A stretch of 64,000 nt of DNA from Chromera velia (GCA_018398765.1 JAHBMJ010001856.1:34653-98652); one strand, 5' to 3'; positions 49,401-57,393 are shown, numbered from the stretch's first letter. Notes: generated from the letters alone by a model not told the origin. Translations and numbers: made by a program.

Positions 49401-51737
49401 GGCTCAGTCACGGTTCCTCTCCAGCAAGCACACGGCGTTCGAGGACGAGATCGCAATGGTTCTCGGAGGCCAACAGGGAGAAGAGAAGTTCCGCATCATG
49501 CCGCAGCTTTTCAAAGAATCCGCAGCATTCCTCGCTGCCACACAGAGAAACGAAAAGTGAGCTCGCAAGTGGGAAGAGCACTTGCGCACATAACCACAAC
49601 CATCTCCACAGACGCATCCTTCGCCTTCCCTCACCTCTCATCTCATTCAGCTTGCTTCCATCTGCACGAAAGGATTGCAGTTGCATTTGCAGCATTATGC
49701 ACCTAGTAGAGGCCTGTTGTCTTCGCCTGCCCCTGAGTTGTTCGCCTGAGTCGTCAGGCCGCAATTTCGCATCGGGCCGCAGCTGCTCGAGATTTGCAAC
49801 GGCTGACAGATTTCTCTTTCCTGGATTTCCCCCTTCCTTTCTGTCTTTCTTTGTGCAGGTTCGCCTTTGAGGGTCCATCGAGCAATCAGGAGGTCCGTCG
49901 CGTAGTGGAAATTCCGATGGGAAAGAAGACCGCGCAGCTCGTGCGTGTGTGCGTCCCCCTGAACGACACGTTCGGAAGTTTCTACACAGTTGAGGGGGAC
50001 AAACGACGTGTGGTGGTGGTGGAAGAGGGAGAGCGCATGACCGTGTGGATGAAAGTGGCAGAACCGCGACAAGGATTTGGCACCTACAAGCTGAGCGTGA
50101 GAGAGGACGGCCTGACAGGGGGGGGGGAAGGGGACGAGGGCGAGGATGGGGGGATTTCGGAGCCCGAGAGAGAGTCGACCATAGGTCGGGGAGGGGGGGG
50201 CTCGAGGTGGAGCGTCAACCGTTCCTCTGTCACAAAGGAGGACCTGGAGGAAGAGCGGGAGGGCCACGGCGAAGGGTGTGAAGGAGGAGGGGAAGGAGAA
50301 GAGGAAAAAGAAGAGGAAGGAGAAGAGAACAGAAAAGGGGAAGGGGACGAGGTAGCCATAGGGGAAGCACGAGAGGGAGAGAAGGGAGGGGGGGAGGGAG
50401 AGGAGGGGCCGGAGTCAGGCAGTGAGGAAGGGGCAGGGGGGGTGCCTGACGGAGGAGGAGAGGACGAGAACAGCGACGAGAGCTTTGAACCTGAGGCCTA
50501 CAACAGATTCGGTTGGTCGTCGGTTGCGTGAAGAACTTTGGGGGACCGCTTTGCTCTGCCTTTCCTTCTCTTCTCTTCGTGCATCGACCTTTTGAGACAG
50601 AATGCAGGCGCGTGGCTTAGAACGCAAAGTTTCATGATCTGCTCCTTTTTCTTTCATAATTCTACGCAGTTCGTACCTCACTCGGCTCTGTGAACAGTCG
50701 GGAGGTCGCGTGGGAAGCTCTCTGCCGCTTTTTGTGCTTGATTGACTTTGCTCCATTGGTTCTTGTGCAGCATCGCAAGCCTTCAATCAGCAACTTGCCC
50801 AACTTCAGAGCAGCGGGATGAGAGAGGCGAAGAAGGACGAAGAGGAAAATGAAGACTCGTCAAGTGGGGAGGGTCAGCCGCCAGCCTGAGCCTCTGTGCA
50901 TGCATGCGCCATGCATCTATGCGTGTGTGGCTCGGTCTGTTGCTCCAGTCTTCATTTTCCCTTCTCTGTTGTGTGAGTTTTCCCGAAGTTTTTCTACCCT
51001 TCTCGCCGTTCCTTCTCGCCGATCTATCGCCATTTTGTGTTCGGTTCTTTCTTTTGCCCATTTGTGCGGTTGCTGATTCGGTCAGCCAGCCAATCAGTGG
51101 TTGCTTGGTCTAGCTCCTGACAGTACAAGTGAGCATTGCAAAATGCCGGCCCCTTGCTGGTTCGTTGTCACAATAAATACACTTTCTTGATGGACTTGGA
51201 GTTTGAAGTCCAGTGCTGCTTGAGATATCGTCGTGCTCTCATTCCCTTTCTGCGTCCTTCCCTTTCTCTCTTCAAATGTTGTCTGTCTGTGCAGAGTCCT
51301 ACATGGCACAGTTCAGAGGCCTCCTGGAACTCGCTAAGGACGGAATGGCAAATGTCAGCAGCAGTGGCGAATCGGAGGCGGAGTCAGAGACGGAAGCAGG
51401 AGGCGAAAACAAAGAGGAACAGAAAGCAGCGGACACCTCCAAAAGCAGTGCTCCTCCTCCGGACCTCCGACCGCAGTCTCCTCCAGTTGTGCCACCCCGC
51501 CCTGCCACTGTCGAGTCCCCTCCGTCCCCAACCGCCAGTAGGCAAAGCAATAGACCTAAAACAAAGGAAAGAGACAGATCCGGCACTGCCTACGTGACTC
51601 AGGCGAGCAAGATGCCGTCTGAGGTGTCAGAAGAGGAGGAGGAAGACTCGAACGAGGGTGACGGAGGAGAAGGAGATAGCGTGGTGTCCGATTCCGACGC
51701 TCCACCGGAGTCTATTCCAGAGGAGCCCGCAGAGTGA
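23565..51737 (+). CDS. Giant multi-pass surface protein: RCC1 propeller, Cys-rich repeats, EGF, PAN, sushi, HYR, ephrin-like, 8-9 TM (about 51 exons, about 3,901 aa)
   Basis: I chained 51 exons with GT-AG sites; the summed length (11,706 nt) is a multiple of three with matching phases throughout. Exon starts include 23565, 23785, 24716, 25837, 26778, 27367 ... 47256, 48907, 49324, 49859, 50771 and 51295, with the stop TGA at 51735-51737. Order: signal peptide ([12 protein letters not shown]), seven RCC1 blades (to about residue 370), an EGF, eight 38-aa Cys-rich repeats (about 417-720), EGF/PAN clusters (about 721-1516), PPC-like (about 1516-1666), EGF, three sushi (about 1730-1950), two HYR, ephrin-receptor-like Cys module, 8-9 TM helices (about 2370-2940), then a about-950-aa low-complexity tail. 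The N-terminus is predicted outside the cell, making it a candidate adhesion or sensing receptor. The ligand is unknown. The start is the first ATG giving a signal peptide; an acceptor-like ttttcag at about 23603 allows an alternative first exon. Confidence 0.85.
24140..24360 (+). repeat. (TCTG)n/(TCGG)n microsatellite in intron 2 of the giant gene
   Basis: About 220 bp of CTGT with interspersed CGGT units. Frames of Ser/Val/Cys/Leu or Asp/Arg/Gln/Thr over it are artefacts. Confidence 0.9.
25210..25275 (+). repeat. (ATTC)n microsatellite in intron 3
   Basis: A 66-bp run of CATT units with one interruption, just after the donor GTGAGT at 25194. Confidence 0.9.
26213..26510 (+). repeat. (TG)n tract of about 300 bp in intron 4
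   Basis: Nearly pure TG with GTTTGTTTGCG interruptions, starting shortly after the donor at 26193. Alternating purine-pyrimidine sequence with Z-DNA potential. Confidence 0.9.
26778..26915 (+). other. EGF-like domain, exon 5
   Basis: A phase 1-1 exon with six Cys in EGF spacing: [18 protein letters not shown], then [18 protein letters not shown]. It links the propeller to the Cys-rich repeats. The second half is a little irregular, so it may be a diverged EGF. Confidence 0.75.
27367..29986 (+). repeat. Eight tandem 114-nt exons (6-13) encoding a 38-aa Cys-rich repeat
   Basis: Exons 27367-27480, 27775-27888, 28083-28196, 28338-28451, 28751-28864, 29123-29236, 29565-29678 and 29873-29986 are all exactly 114 nt and phase 1-1. 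Each encodes [19 protein letters not shown] followed by [17 protein letters not shown] with small variation. Each has four Cys, suggesting two disulfides. Similar C..CPAGT..AAGD repeats are common in marine protist surface proteins. Confidence 0.93.
30287..31275 (+). other. Three calcium-binding EGF domains, exons 14-16
   Basis: Exons 30287-30409, 30715-30852 and 31135-31275, all phase 1-1. They open with DVLEC, NVNEC and EIDEC, matching the cbEGF start [DN]-x-[DN]-E-C, and carry NCDGNATC-type second halves followed by C.C..GF. The third has an extended final loop. Confidence 0.85.
31680..32365 (+). other. Two PAN/apple domains, exons 17-18
   Basis: Exons 31680-31934 and 32159-32365. The first contains [18 protein letters not shown] and later RCYLYRTSG, the second [18 protein letters not shown] and CDLHS. 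C...C..D..C.FFS(Y/F) with a later C.L is the PAN signature. PAN domains bind proteins or carbohydrates. Confidence 0.88.
32580..32800 (+). repeat. (TC)n then (TG)n tract in intron 18
   Basis: A CT-rich stretch followed by about 160 bp of TG repeats leading to the acceptor of exon 19 (cag at 32817). Confidence 0.88.
32818..33422 (+). other. Two calcium-binding EGF domains, exons 19-20
   Basis: Exons 32818-32943 and 33288-33422, phase 1-1, begin NRDEC and DVDEC. The second has [12 protein letters not shown], matching the Asn-hydroxylation consensus C-x-[DN]-x4-[FY]-x-C-x-C of cbEGF domains. Confidence 0.87.
33531..34191 (+). other. Two PAN/apple domains, exons 21-22
   Basis: Exons 33531-33767 and 33982-34191. 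They contain [18 protein letters not shown] with CNLQRN, and [17 protein letters not shown] with CTLHS. The EGF-EGF-PAN-PAN order repeats the preceding EGF-PAN-PAN block, so the pair may have been duplicated with its neighbours. Confidence 0.88.
34531..37373 (+). other. Six calcium-binding EGF domains, exons 23-29, the last split by a 24-nt microexon
   Basis: Exons 34531-34653, 34974-35117, 35358-35504, 35874-36017, 36308-36436, 36866-36970 and 37350-37373, all phase 1-1. Starts are LLDEC, DYDEC, NINEC, DIDEC, DIDEC and DINEC. The exon at 36866 stops after GYG and lacks the last Cys; the 24-nt exon at 37350 supplies GGDGTFCL in frame and completes the fold. Confidence 0.82.
35657..35805 (+). 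repeat. (TCTG)n/(TATC)n microsatellite in intron 25
   Basis: About 150 bp of CTGT/CTAT units followed by a short TG run before the acceptor of exon 26. Confidence 0.9.
37767..38216 (+). other. PPC-like beta-sandwich domain, exon 30
   Basis: A 450-nt phase 1-1 exon. The second half ([19 protein letters not shown] then [11 protein letters not shown]) fits the 'F....G..Y.v.V.g....GsF.L.v' pattern of bacterial pre-peptidase C-terminal domains. The acceptor at 37766 was chosen because it continues the phase from the microexon; an in-frame ORF extends further upstream. Confidence 0.6.
38217..38300 (+). repeat. (GTCA)n microsatellite starting exactly at a 5' splice site
   Basis: The donor of exon 30 (after 38216) is the first GTCA unit of about 20 almost perfect units. 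See the finding on splice-site-seeded repeats. Confidence 0.92.
38432..38623 (+). other. EGF domain with long insert, exon 31
   Basis: Starts NYDEC and keeps the [18 protein letters not shown] core. An insertion of about 20 residues sits between the second and third Cys. Phase 1-1, 192 nt. Confidence 0.78.
38777..40040 (+). other. Three sushi/CCP domains, exons 32-34
   Basis: Exons 38777-38992, 39266-39481 and 39813-40040, each one phase 1-1 exon of 72-76 codons. Each has four Cys with the G.V.......G..V.F.C..G(F/Y).L.G......C......W......C pattern, for example [20 protein letters not shown]. Sushi domains are typical adhesion or complement modules. Confidence 0.87.
40201..41147 (+). other. 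Two HYR domains, exons 35-37
   Basis: Exons 40201-40482, 40703-40829 and 40977-41147. They start DSTPPTITC and [10 protein letters not shown] and end with the classic [15 protein letters not shown] and [17 protein letters not shown] strings of hyalin repeats (Ig-like fold). The second HYR is split by a phase-2 intron, where the run of 1-1 exons ends. Confidence 0.85.
42685..43508 (+). repeat. (CCTT)n/(CCCT)n polypyrimidine tract of over 800 bp in intron 39
   Basis: Almost uninterrupted pyrimidines on the sense strand of the giant gene, with few ATT or GTT interruptions. Long Pro/Ser/Phe/Leu frames (plus) and Lys/Glu/Gly/Arg frames (minus) over it are artefacts. Mirror symmetry gives triplex potential. 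Confidence 0.95.
43795..43848 (+). repeat. (TC)n(TG)n in intron 40
   Basis: About 25 bp TC followed by about 28 bp TG, close to the acceptor of exon 41. Confidence 0.9.
43865..46946 (+). other. Multi-pass membrane region, exons 41-45
   Basis: Exons 43865-44278, 44512-45198, 45647-45731, 46007-46170 and 46533-46946. Hydrophobic helices include [119 protein letters not shown] and [13 protein letters not shown]. The [15 protein letters not shown] string and [12 protein letters not shown] occur in protist proteins where ephrin-like repeats precede a TRP-like membrane domain; channel or receptor activity is not shown. Confidence 0.8.
45363..45640 (+). repeat. (AAAC)n/(AATC)n microsatellite in intron 42
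   Basis: About 280 bp of CAAA units with CAAT interruptions, running to within 6 bp of the acceptor cag at 45644-45646. It is the one large purine-rich sense-strand repeat in this gene. Confidence 0.92.
47256..51737 (+). other. Cytoplasmic low-complexity tail, exons 46-51
   Basis: Exons 47256-48554, 48907-49032, 49324-49556, 49859-50511, 50771-50872 and 51295-51737. The tail is rich in Lys/Arg/Ser at first (many SRR/RRGS sites that could be phosphorylated), has one more ordered part ([20 protein letters not shown] and a [20 protein letters not shown] stretch resembling a small beta domain), then Glu/Gly-rich and Pro/Ser/Glu-rich segments to the stop. Confidence 0.75.
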
Positions 51738-52197
51738 GGGACCTGCGCTTCAGTATGATTCACTTCCCTGTTGTCTCAGACTGTATGTCTTCCTCTCTTC
51801 GGAAGAGATGCCGGCAGAGAATGGTTTTGCTTCAGAGAGACACGAGTCGATCTTTTTTGAGTGAAACTAAGGATAGCTTCCTGTGCTCCCGCGAGGATTT
51901 TGTACTAGGGGCCTGTGAGAAATTGAATGTTTAGCGGCTCTAATCTTTCAAACAAACTCTAACTTTGTCACGAAGAGTTTGAGAAAAACCTTGGTCCCCC
52001 TCCCATCCACACCCCGCTGTTCCCCGTTCCACACGGACAGTTTCCCATCTGAAGGAGTATTGTCTCCCAAATTTCACTTTTCAAAAAGATTCGGAAACTT
52101 CTTAGAAAGCCTGCATGGGTTCCTAGACGTGGACTTTTAAGTTTATCAAACGAACAGACTTTGAAAGATTTTTGAATTGAATGCATAATCAACATTG

Positions 52198-52240
<43 letters not shown>

Positions 52241-54155
52241 ATTAGTTGATTGAGTGATGCCAAACCCTAGGTGGAGTTTAAACTCCCGGGCGGCGCATTT
52301 ATCTTATATAATTCCTCATAAAACTCAATATTAGATAAACATTCCATTCATTAATGAATCATCAAGTAATTTGCTTTTTTATAGCTACCAGTTTAATATC
52401 ACTACTCATCACAGTGCTTAAGGGTACCAATAAATCACTTATCATTTAATAATCACTTATCATAACTTATCACTAATAATAAAGACTATGTCAATAACTA
52501 GGTCGATGATTGTGATGATAACTATTACTGGCAATTCCCCTATCATACGACTTCCTAAGCATCAATGTTAATCTGTTCATTGTTCATATATTCCTAGCCA
52601 TATTCATGACTTTTAAAATATTTTGTATGTTATAATCTAGGTTATGTTCATGTTTAAAATGTTAACGGTGTTTTAGATATAGAGCCTAGCTAAAAAAAGT
52701 TTGGTTTTATATATATTACACTTTACTGGCTATAGTTTACCAGCGTGATACTTGTAATCTAGCTTATAATGTGGCTCACTTATAGACAACTAGAAATCTG
52801 GCTCAGGTTTTTTGTTAAAGTCTTGAATCTGGGCTCTATGTTAGCCGCTATAATATAGAAACACTGAATTAATGATATGGGCCGTCATAGGGTAAAACAA
52901 TGTTCTTATCAAATTAAACAATTGGCCTCAATTGATTATGATACTAGTTATGGTAATTCGGATCACAATGATGATGACTAGGCTAGTGACTCGGATAATG
53001 ATCGAATCATTTGATGATGTCAGCTAGGTTAAGTCCTATAGATTCAATTGCATTTTTTAAAGCAATTTTCCCGTGTTTTACTTCTCAGTGTGTTTCAAGC
53101 TAGCCTCCAAGTTGTTTTCAACTGTTTTTGTTACTAGTTTTGTTACTTGGTCACAAAATTTTTAGCTAACTAGTTCGCTGATTCACTGATCTACTACTTG
53201 CCCACTCTGAGTCACTCACTCATTCATTCATGCACTCACCCGCGTTTGCCCTAGCTGGGGCCGCTCGCTCATCGATCTACTCTGATCGAAATTAACAGTA
53301 CGACTCAGGTTCATCCATGCATCTTCATCACCGGGCCCTCGTACAAAAACTTTTGGGAATCACACCAACGGTGACTCGCACACATGCATGACAGTTCCCA
53401 CACTGTCCTTGCTTGGAATGACAGTCTTCATGCAAAAAATGACGGCCCCTTGCCTGGACGGGGACAAGTAAGCAAGCAACGTACCAAAAAGGAAGCAAGA
53501 AAACGATCAAGACGTATACGTGAGAATAACACTCAGTCACAATCTCTCTGCATTTCTCCTGAGTTTCCTGCTGTGTCTCTGCTGTCCGACTTTGCCGATG
53601 CCCGACAAGACCAACAGAGGCATTGAACCAACTGGAAGAATTCACTTCCACTCCCTCACAATAGAAAAATCCCACAGGGGAAGGTGTGCTTCACCCCAAT
53701 GTTTTTTCTTATGAATGAAGTAACACATATTTATTCTACACGGCAGCAGCAAACCAGACTGTGTGGTATACCGACATGCAATTCTTTCCTCTTCATCCTT
53801 TTCCAAACAAATCCGCGCCACCGGCCTTCCGTGAACCTGGTTCTTTCTTTTTCAGAGATGAACCAACCGATGGCATTCGATCAGTCGATCCTTTCGGGTC
53901 ACCATCAGTTGACACACGGCGCTTGGAAACGCAAAAACATCTCGTGAAAAAGAAAAACGGAATCTTGATTCCTTCCTCCCCCCCTCCGAATGGCCTCAAA
54001 TTCGCCTCTCCTCATCTGTGACATCTGCATCTCAGCCTCCCTTTCGTCACTCCCCTCATCTTCTTGACAGACAGGCCACCTGCTTCTTTCTCTTCGCTCC
54101 TTCTCTTCATGTACGTCAGCAAGACAGATAGACACGCAGACACACAGACAGGCAG
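51738..54155. other. Intergenic region between the giant gene and the 4-TM gene
   Basis: 3' flank of the giant gene, then (GATT)n at 52197-52250, a GC-rich palindromic motif (52256-52297) and an AT-rich island to about 53200. 53300-54150 is of ordinary composition without a supported frame; it probably includes the 3' UTR of the convergent 4-TM gene. Confidence 0.6.
52256..52297. repeat. Palindromic GC-rich motif of a candidate repeat family, copy A
   Basis: GATGCCAAACCCTAGG, then GTGGAGTTTAAACTCC, then CGGGCGGCGCA. It is preceded by (GATT)n and followed by an AT-rich island. Its reverse complement closely matches 58834-58875. Confidence 0.6.
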
Positions 54156-54950
54156 TCAGACTGGAGGAGCATTATCAGAAGGAGCAGCAAGGGGAGCCGA
54201 GGGGACGGCCACGAGGGGGATCTGCCGGGGGTCGGTGGGTGTGCGCAGAGGCCGTCGGTCTGCCTCGGAGTCGGACTCCCCCCCTGTGACCTGTCTGTAC
54301 CCCGAGTATTTGGCCTTCAGGCTCCAGGCAATGTAAACAAGGTAGAAACTGTTCAACAGGTTGAGAACCAACGCAACCGGAAGGTAAAACTCATACACCA
54401 GGTGAATGCCTCTCTTCAAAAGCGACTTGAAATCTTCGTTTTGCCACATCTCAGCACTTTGTTCAAGTCGTGCCGCCTCTTCTTCGCGTCCCTCGGCAAT
54501 CAGGCGCTCTCTTTCCTTCTCAAGTTGTTCGGGCACAACTTCGGAGAGCTTCTCCACCATGGGGTTGATCGCCTTGGACACCATAGGCAAAAAGACGAAG
54601 TAGACGACCACTCCAACGAGAAGCACTGTGGCAGAGACCGTCAGAAGAGCATACAGAACTGTCGCAGTCTTGGGGTTCTTCTTGGAGACAGTATACATGG
54701 CACACACACCGGTGGCCAGAGTGAAGAACGATAAAGAGAGTCTGAGGTAGTCCACCTGCCCGGAGACGGCAGCCGCAAACCCGAGCATTGACCAAATCAC
54801 CTGCCACACTCCCAAGGCACAGACTCCGGCATCTAGTGGGAACCAACAGCAGGGATAAAGACAGCAGCACGGAAAACAGCAGCACTTTGTGGCGACTGGG
54901 GCACCAAGAAAGGTGCGCGGTCTCGAGTTGCTCGAGTTCGGGTTTTCCAT
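54156..54950 (-). CDS. Four-TM membrane protein with Cys cluster, 264 aa, single exon
   Basis: I chose ATG at 54950 (MENPNSSNSRP) because upstream in-frame sequence looks like leader; the frame stays open to 55130. The N-terminus has CCCFPCCCLYPCCW, a cluster typical of palmitoylated or membrane-embedded Cys. Four hydrophobic segments follow: CALGVWQVIWSMLGFAAAV, YLRLSLSFFTLATGVCAMY, VLYALLTVSATVLLVGVVVYF and YLPVALVLNLLNSFYLVYIA. An amphipathic charged loop (residues about 145-200, QLEKERERLIAEGREEEAAR) lies between TM3 and TM4, and the tail is polar. I do not recognise a family. It is divergent from the uricase-hemerythrin gene. Confidence 0.82.
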   Translation of the reverse strand: MENPNSSNSRPRTFLGAPVATKCCCFPCCCLYPCCWFPLDAGVCALGVWQVIWSMLGFAAAVSGQVDYLRLSLSFFTLATGVCAMYTVSKKNPKTATVLYALLTVSATVLLVGVVVYFVFLPMVSKAINPMVEKLSEVVPEQLEKERERLIAEGREEEAARLEQSAEMWQNEDFKSLLKRGIHLVYEFYLPVALVLNLLNSFYLVYIAWSLKAKYSGYRQVTGGESDSEADRRPLRTPTDPRQIPLVAVPSAPLAAPSDNAPPV

Positions 54951-55464
54951 TCTTAAGTCCACGTCGGTATCAAGGCAGACTGACAGATGGCAACCACTCT
55001 TGTTCGATCGGAAGGACTGCGCACACTTAGACGATTCGAAGCCGACGGCTGTACAGAAGGACACTCGTCTTCCTTGATATAATGCAGGGGCACTTTGGGA
55101 GTCCTGCAAATCCATCGATCTGCATGACAATGATGTCCCGGCCGTCTACATGCTTCGTGTGCGTGCATGGCTAGCATATGGCTAGCTGCGCGCTGCGATC
55201 CCGAGCTACGCCGAGCTATATGCATGCATGCCGCGAATTGCCGCGAGCTATGCCGAGATATGCATGCCGATCGAGGCCGAGCTCACAGTGTTGGCAGGTG
55301 TCTCACTGTCACAAACACATTGAAACACAACTTTTTAAAAATCATTCGCGCTCCCGCCTATTTTGTAGAGAGGTCCCACATGTTTGAATCCAAGTCTCCC
55401 TGCTGTCCCAAGAAGGAAGGCATAGTACAGACTGCTGTCAGGGGTGCTTCAAGAGGAAGGCAAG
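54951..55464. promoter_or_regulatory. Divergent promoter region, 4-TM gene / uricase-hemerythrin gene
   Basis: About 515 bp between the two start codons. It holds TGCATGCA at 55221-55228 and several related GCATGC/TGCATG and AGCTATGCCGAG-type short repeats at 55170-55270. Shared control is inferred. Confidence 0.5.
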
Positions 55465-56982
55465 ATGCCATCCTTCATGATCAGCAACAGCTACGGGCAC
55501 GCGGATGTCCGTCTCCACCTTGCGCTGCGCCCCACGTCCGAAAATACTGACCAAGCAGGCAGATCGCCTGACTACTCCCACTGGTACCGCAGTCTGAGGG
55601 TGCATGTGGAGCTGAAGGGGGATTTTGCGGCGTCATACGTCGCAGGTAACAACACTCTTCTGATTCCCACTGACACAATCAAGAATATTACTCAGCATGT
55701 GGTGTTTTCCAGCCACGCACCCACACAGACAGATGGGGCACAGCAGAAAGAGGAACAGAGACGGAGACGGCCGTCTCTGGAGGTTCTCGGGAATGAAGTG
55801 GGGTCCGTTCTTCTCCGCAGATACTCCCACGTCTCCGTAGCAAAGGTGCGACTGGAGGAGACTCCGTACGCTCATGCCTCCTCCTCCTGTTCCACTGCAT
55901 GGAGTGCCGTGGCCCCTGAAAGTTCAGACACGAAAGGGGTGGAGTCTGCAGCTCTGTCTAGCTGTTTTCTCCCATCGCCAGGCCACGGTACTTTTTTCGC
56001 TGAGGTGGTTCTGAATCGTGGGGGTACAACGAATGTGACGTCAGGGGTGATGGGACTCCAACTTGTGCGGACCGCCAGGGGTGCGGCCTTTTCGAAATTT
56101 CTGAAAGACTCGGACGGTTTTACGACTTTAGATGAGAAGGAGGATGTGGGGGTGATGAGTGTGGAAGTTGACCTGGAGTGGGATTTCTTCTCGAACCCCC
56201 TCCTTGACTTGAAGAACGGAAGTTGTGAGGGGGACCTTGAGGGTCAGGTCACGCTGCCGTTGCGACAGGCAGCCGTGCTCACTTTCTCCACACACGCGTC
56301 CCGGAGCCTGCAGCACACATGCCTTGCAATAGGGAAGGCAGTGGTGGGTGCTTCAGAGGAGGTGAAGGAAGCCAGGGTACTTCTCCGCAAGCGCCCTCTG
56401 TTGGGAGGGCCGAGAGGGGTCGGACAGAGTGAGGGGGGGAAGGAAGAATTGATCTGCGGTCTGCCTGGTCCTGGCGGCAGGGCAGAGGTTCGGTGTGCTG
56501 TGCGTCGGACTCACGTTGAGATTCCGTCTCCGTTTGTTTGGAATGCCGAAATGTTTGACTGCAAAGAGGACACGATCAACGAACAGCACGCAGCTCTTTT
56601 TGATCTGATCAGAGAATTGGACGATATCCGGTCGGCAGCTCAGAGCAAGAGACTGCTGCCTCTGATTGTCGAACACGCTCTGCAGCATTTTGAAGATGAA
56701 GAGAAGATTTTTGAAGAGCATGGGTATGCTGAAAAGAAAGCAGATATGCATGCGCAGATTCACAAGAAATTCGCAGAAAGTGCACAGAAGGCTGCAGCTC
56801 CTTTTTTGAAGGGAGAAGGCAAAGCGGTCGAAGATCAGCTTGTGCTCTTTCTCAAAAAGTGGCTGGTCGAGCATGTGTGCGGCCCCGACATGCAGTTTGC
56901 GCGGTTTCTTGAAAAGAAACAGAAAGCGGCTGGAAGTGGGGGAGAGCAGAGAAGAGAGAAGGGTCAGAGAAGCCGACTCTAA
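55465..56982 (+). CDS. Uricase-like domain fused to a bacteriohemerythrin-type domain, 505 aa, C-terminal SRL
   Basis: Residues about 8-355 follow the urate oxidase tandem T-fold: SNSYGHADVRL, LKGDFAASYVAGNNTLLIPT and DTIKN, then VTSGVMGLQLVRTARGAAF, FTTLDEKED and THASRSLQHTCLAIGKAV. Uricase oxidises urate with O2 to 5-hydroxyisourate and H2O2. T69 and Q283 match the catalytic Thr and urate-binding Gln, but the catalytic Lys (YGK) is H12, the urate-binding Arg after ETxD is V228, and NKH is RKR at 308-310, so ordinary activity is doubtful. Residues about 360-482 are hemerythrin-like with all seven diiron ligands: H375, H408, E412, H429, H433, H470 and D475. The C-terminus SRL is a PTS1 peroxisomal signal. 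No introns interrupt the frame. ATG 55465 is the first in-frame ATG. Confidence 0.88.
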   Translation: MPSFMISNSYGHADVRLHLALRPTSENTDQAGRSPDYSHWYRSLRVHVELKGDFAASYVAGNNTLLIPTDTIKNITQHVVFSSHAPTQTDGAQQKEEQRRRRPSLEVLGNEVGSVLLRRYSHVSVAKVRLEETPYAHASSSCSTAWSAVAPESSDTKGVESAALSSCFLPSPGHGTFFAEVVLNRGGTTNVTSGVMGLQLVRTARGAAFSKFLKDSDGFTTLDEKEDVGVMSVEVDLEWDFFSNPLLDLKNGSCEGDLEGQVTLPLRQAAVLTFSTHASRSLQHTCLAIGKAVVGASEEVKEARVLLRKRPLLGGPRGVGQSEGGKEELICGLPGPGGRAEVRCAVRRTHVEIPSPFVWNAEMFDCKEDTINEQHAALFDLIRELDDIRSAAQSKRLLPLIVEHALQHFEDEEKIFEEHGYAEKKADMHAQIHKKFAESAQKAAAPFLKGEGKAVEDQLVLFLKKWLVEHVCGPDMQFARFLEKKQKAAGSGGEQRREKGQRSRL

Positions 56983-57393
56983 TTCGATCTTGCCTTGCAG
57001 TCAGAGAAGGGGGATCGTACAAGTGCGTTTTTGTCGCAGTCTAGGCAGCATTTGTTTCCTTTCTTTTTTACTTTTCTTACATGGATGTGCTCTTCCGTTG
57101 GCCACTGAGTACAGAAACAGGCAGTGAAGAGATTGACAGACAGAGAGACAAGAATGGATGGAGTCGATTCTGCATGCATTGGAGTCCTCAAAGAAAGGAG
57201 ACTTCTGTCTCTTGTGTCGGCAGTCAATCCCTGCTTCCCCCCTTTCCCAAACGCAGCCTCTTTGTCAGTTTTGCCTCTGGTCCGGTTGTTCTTTGTGTGT
57301 GCGGCGGCTTTTGTTCAATGCAATAGGTTTTTTTGCCTGCTGATCGAACCACCGAGAGAGAAACGGATGGATCGACAAATCGATAAAAAAAGG

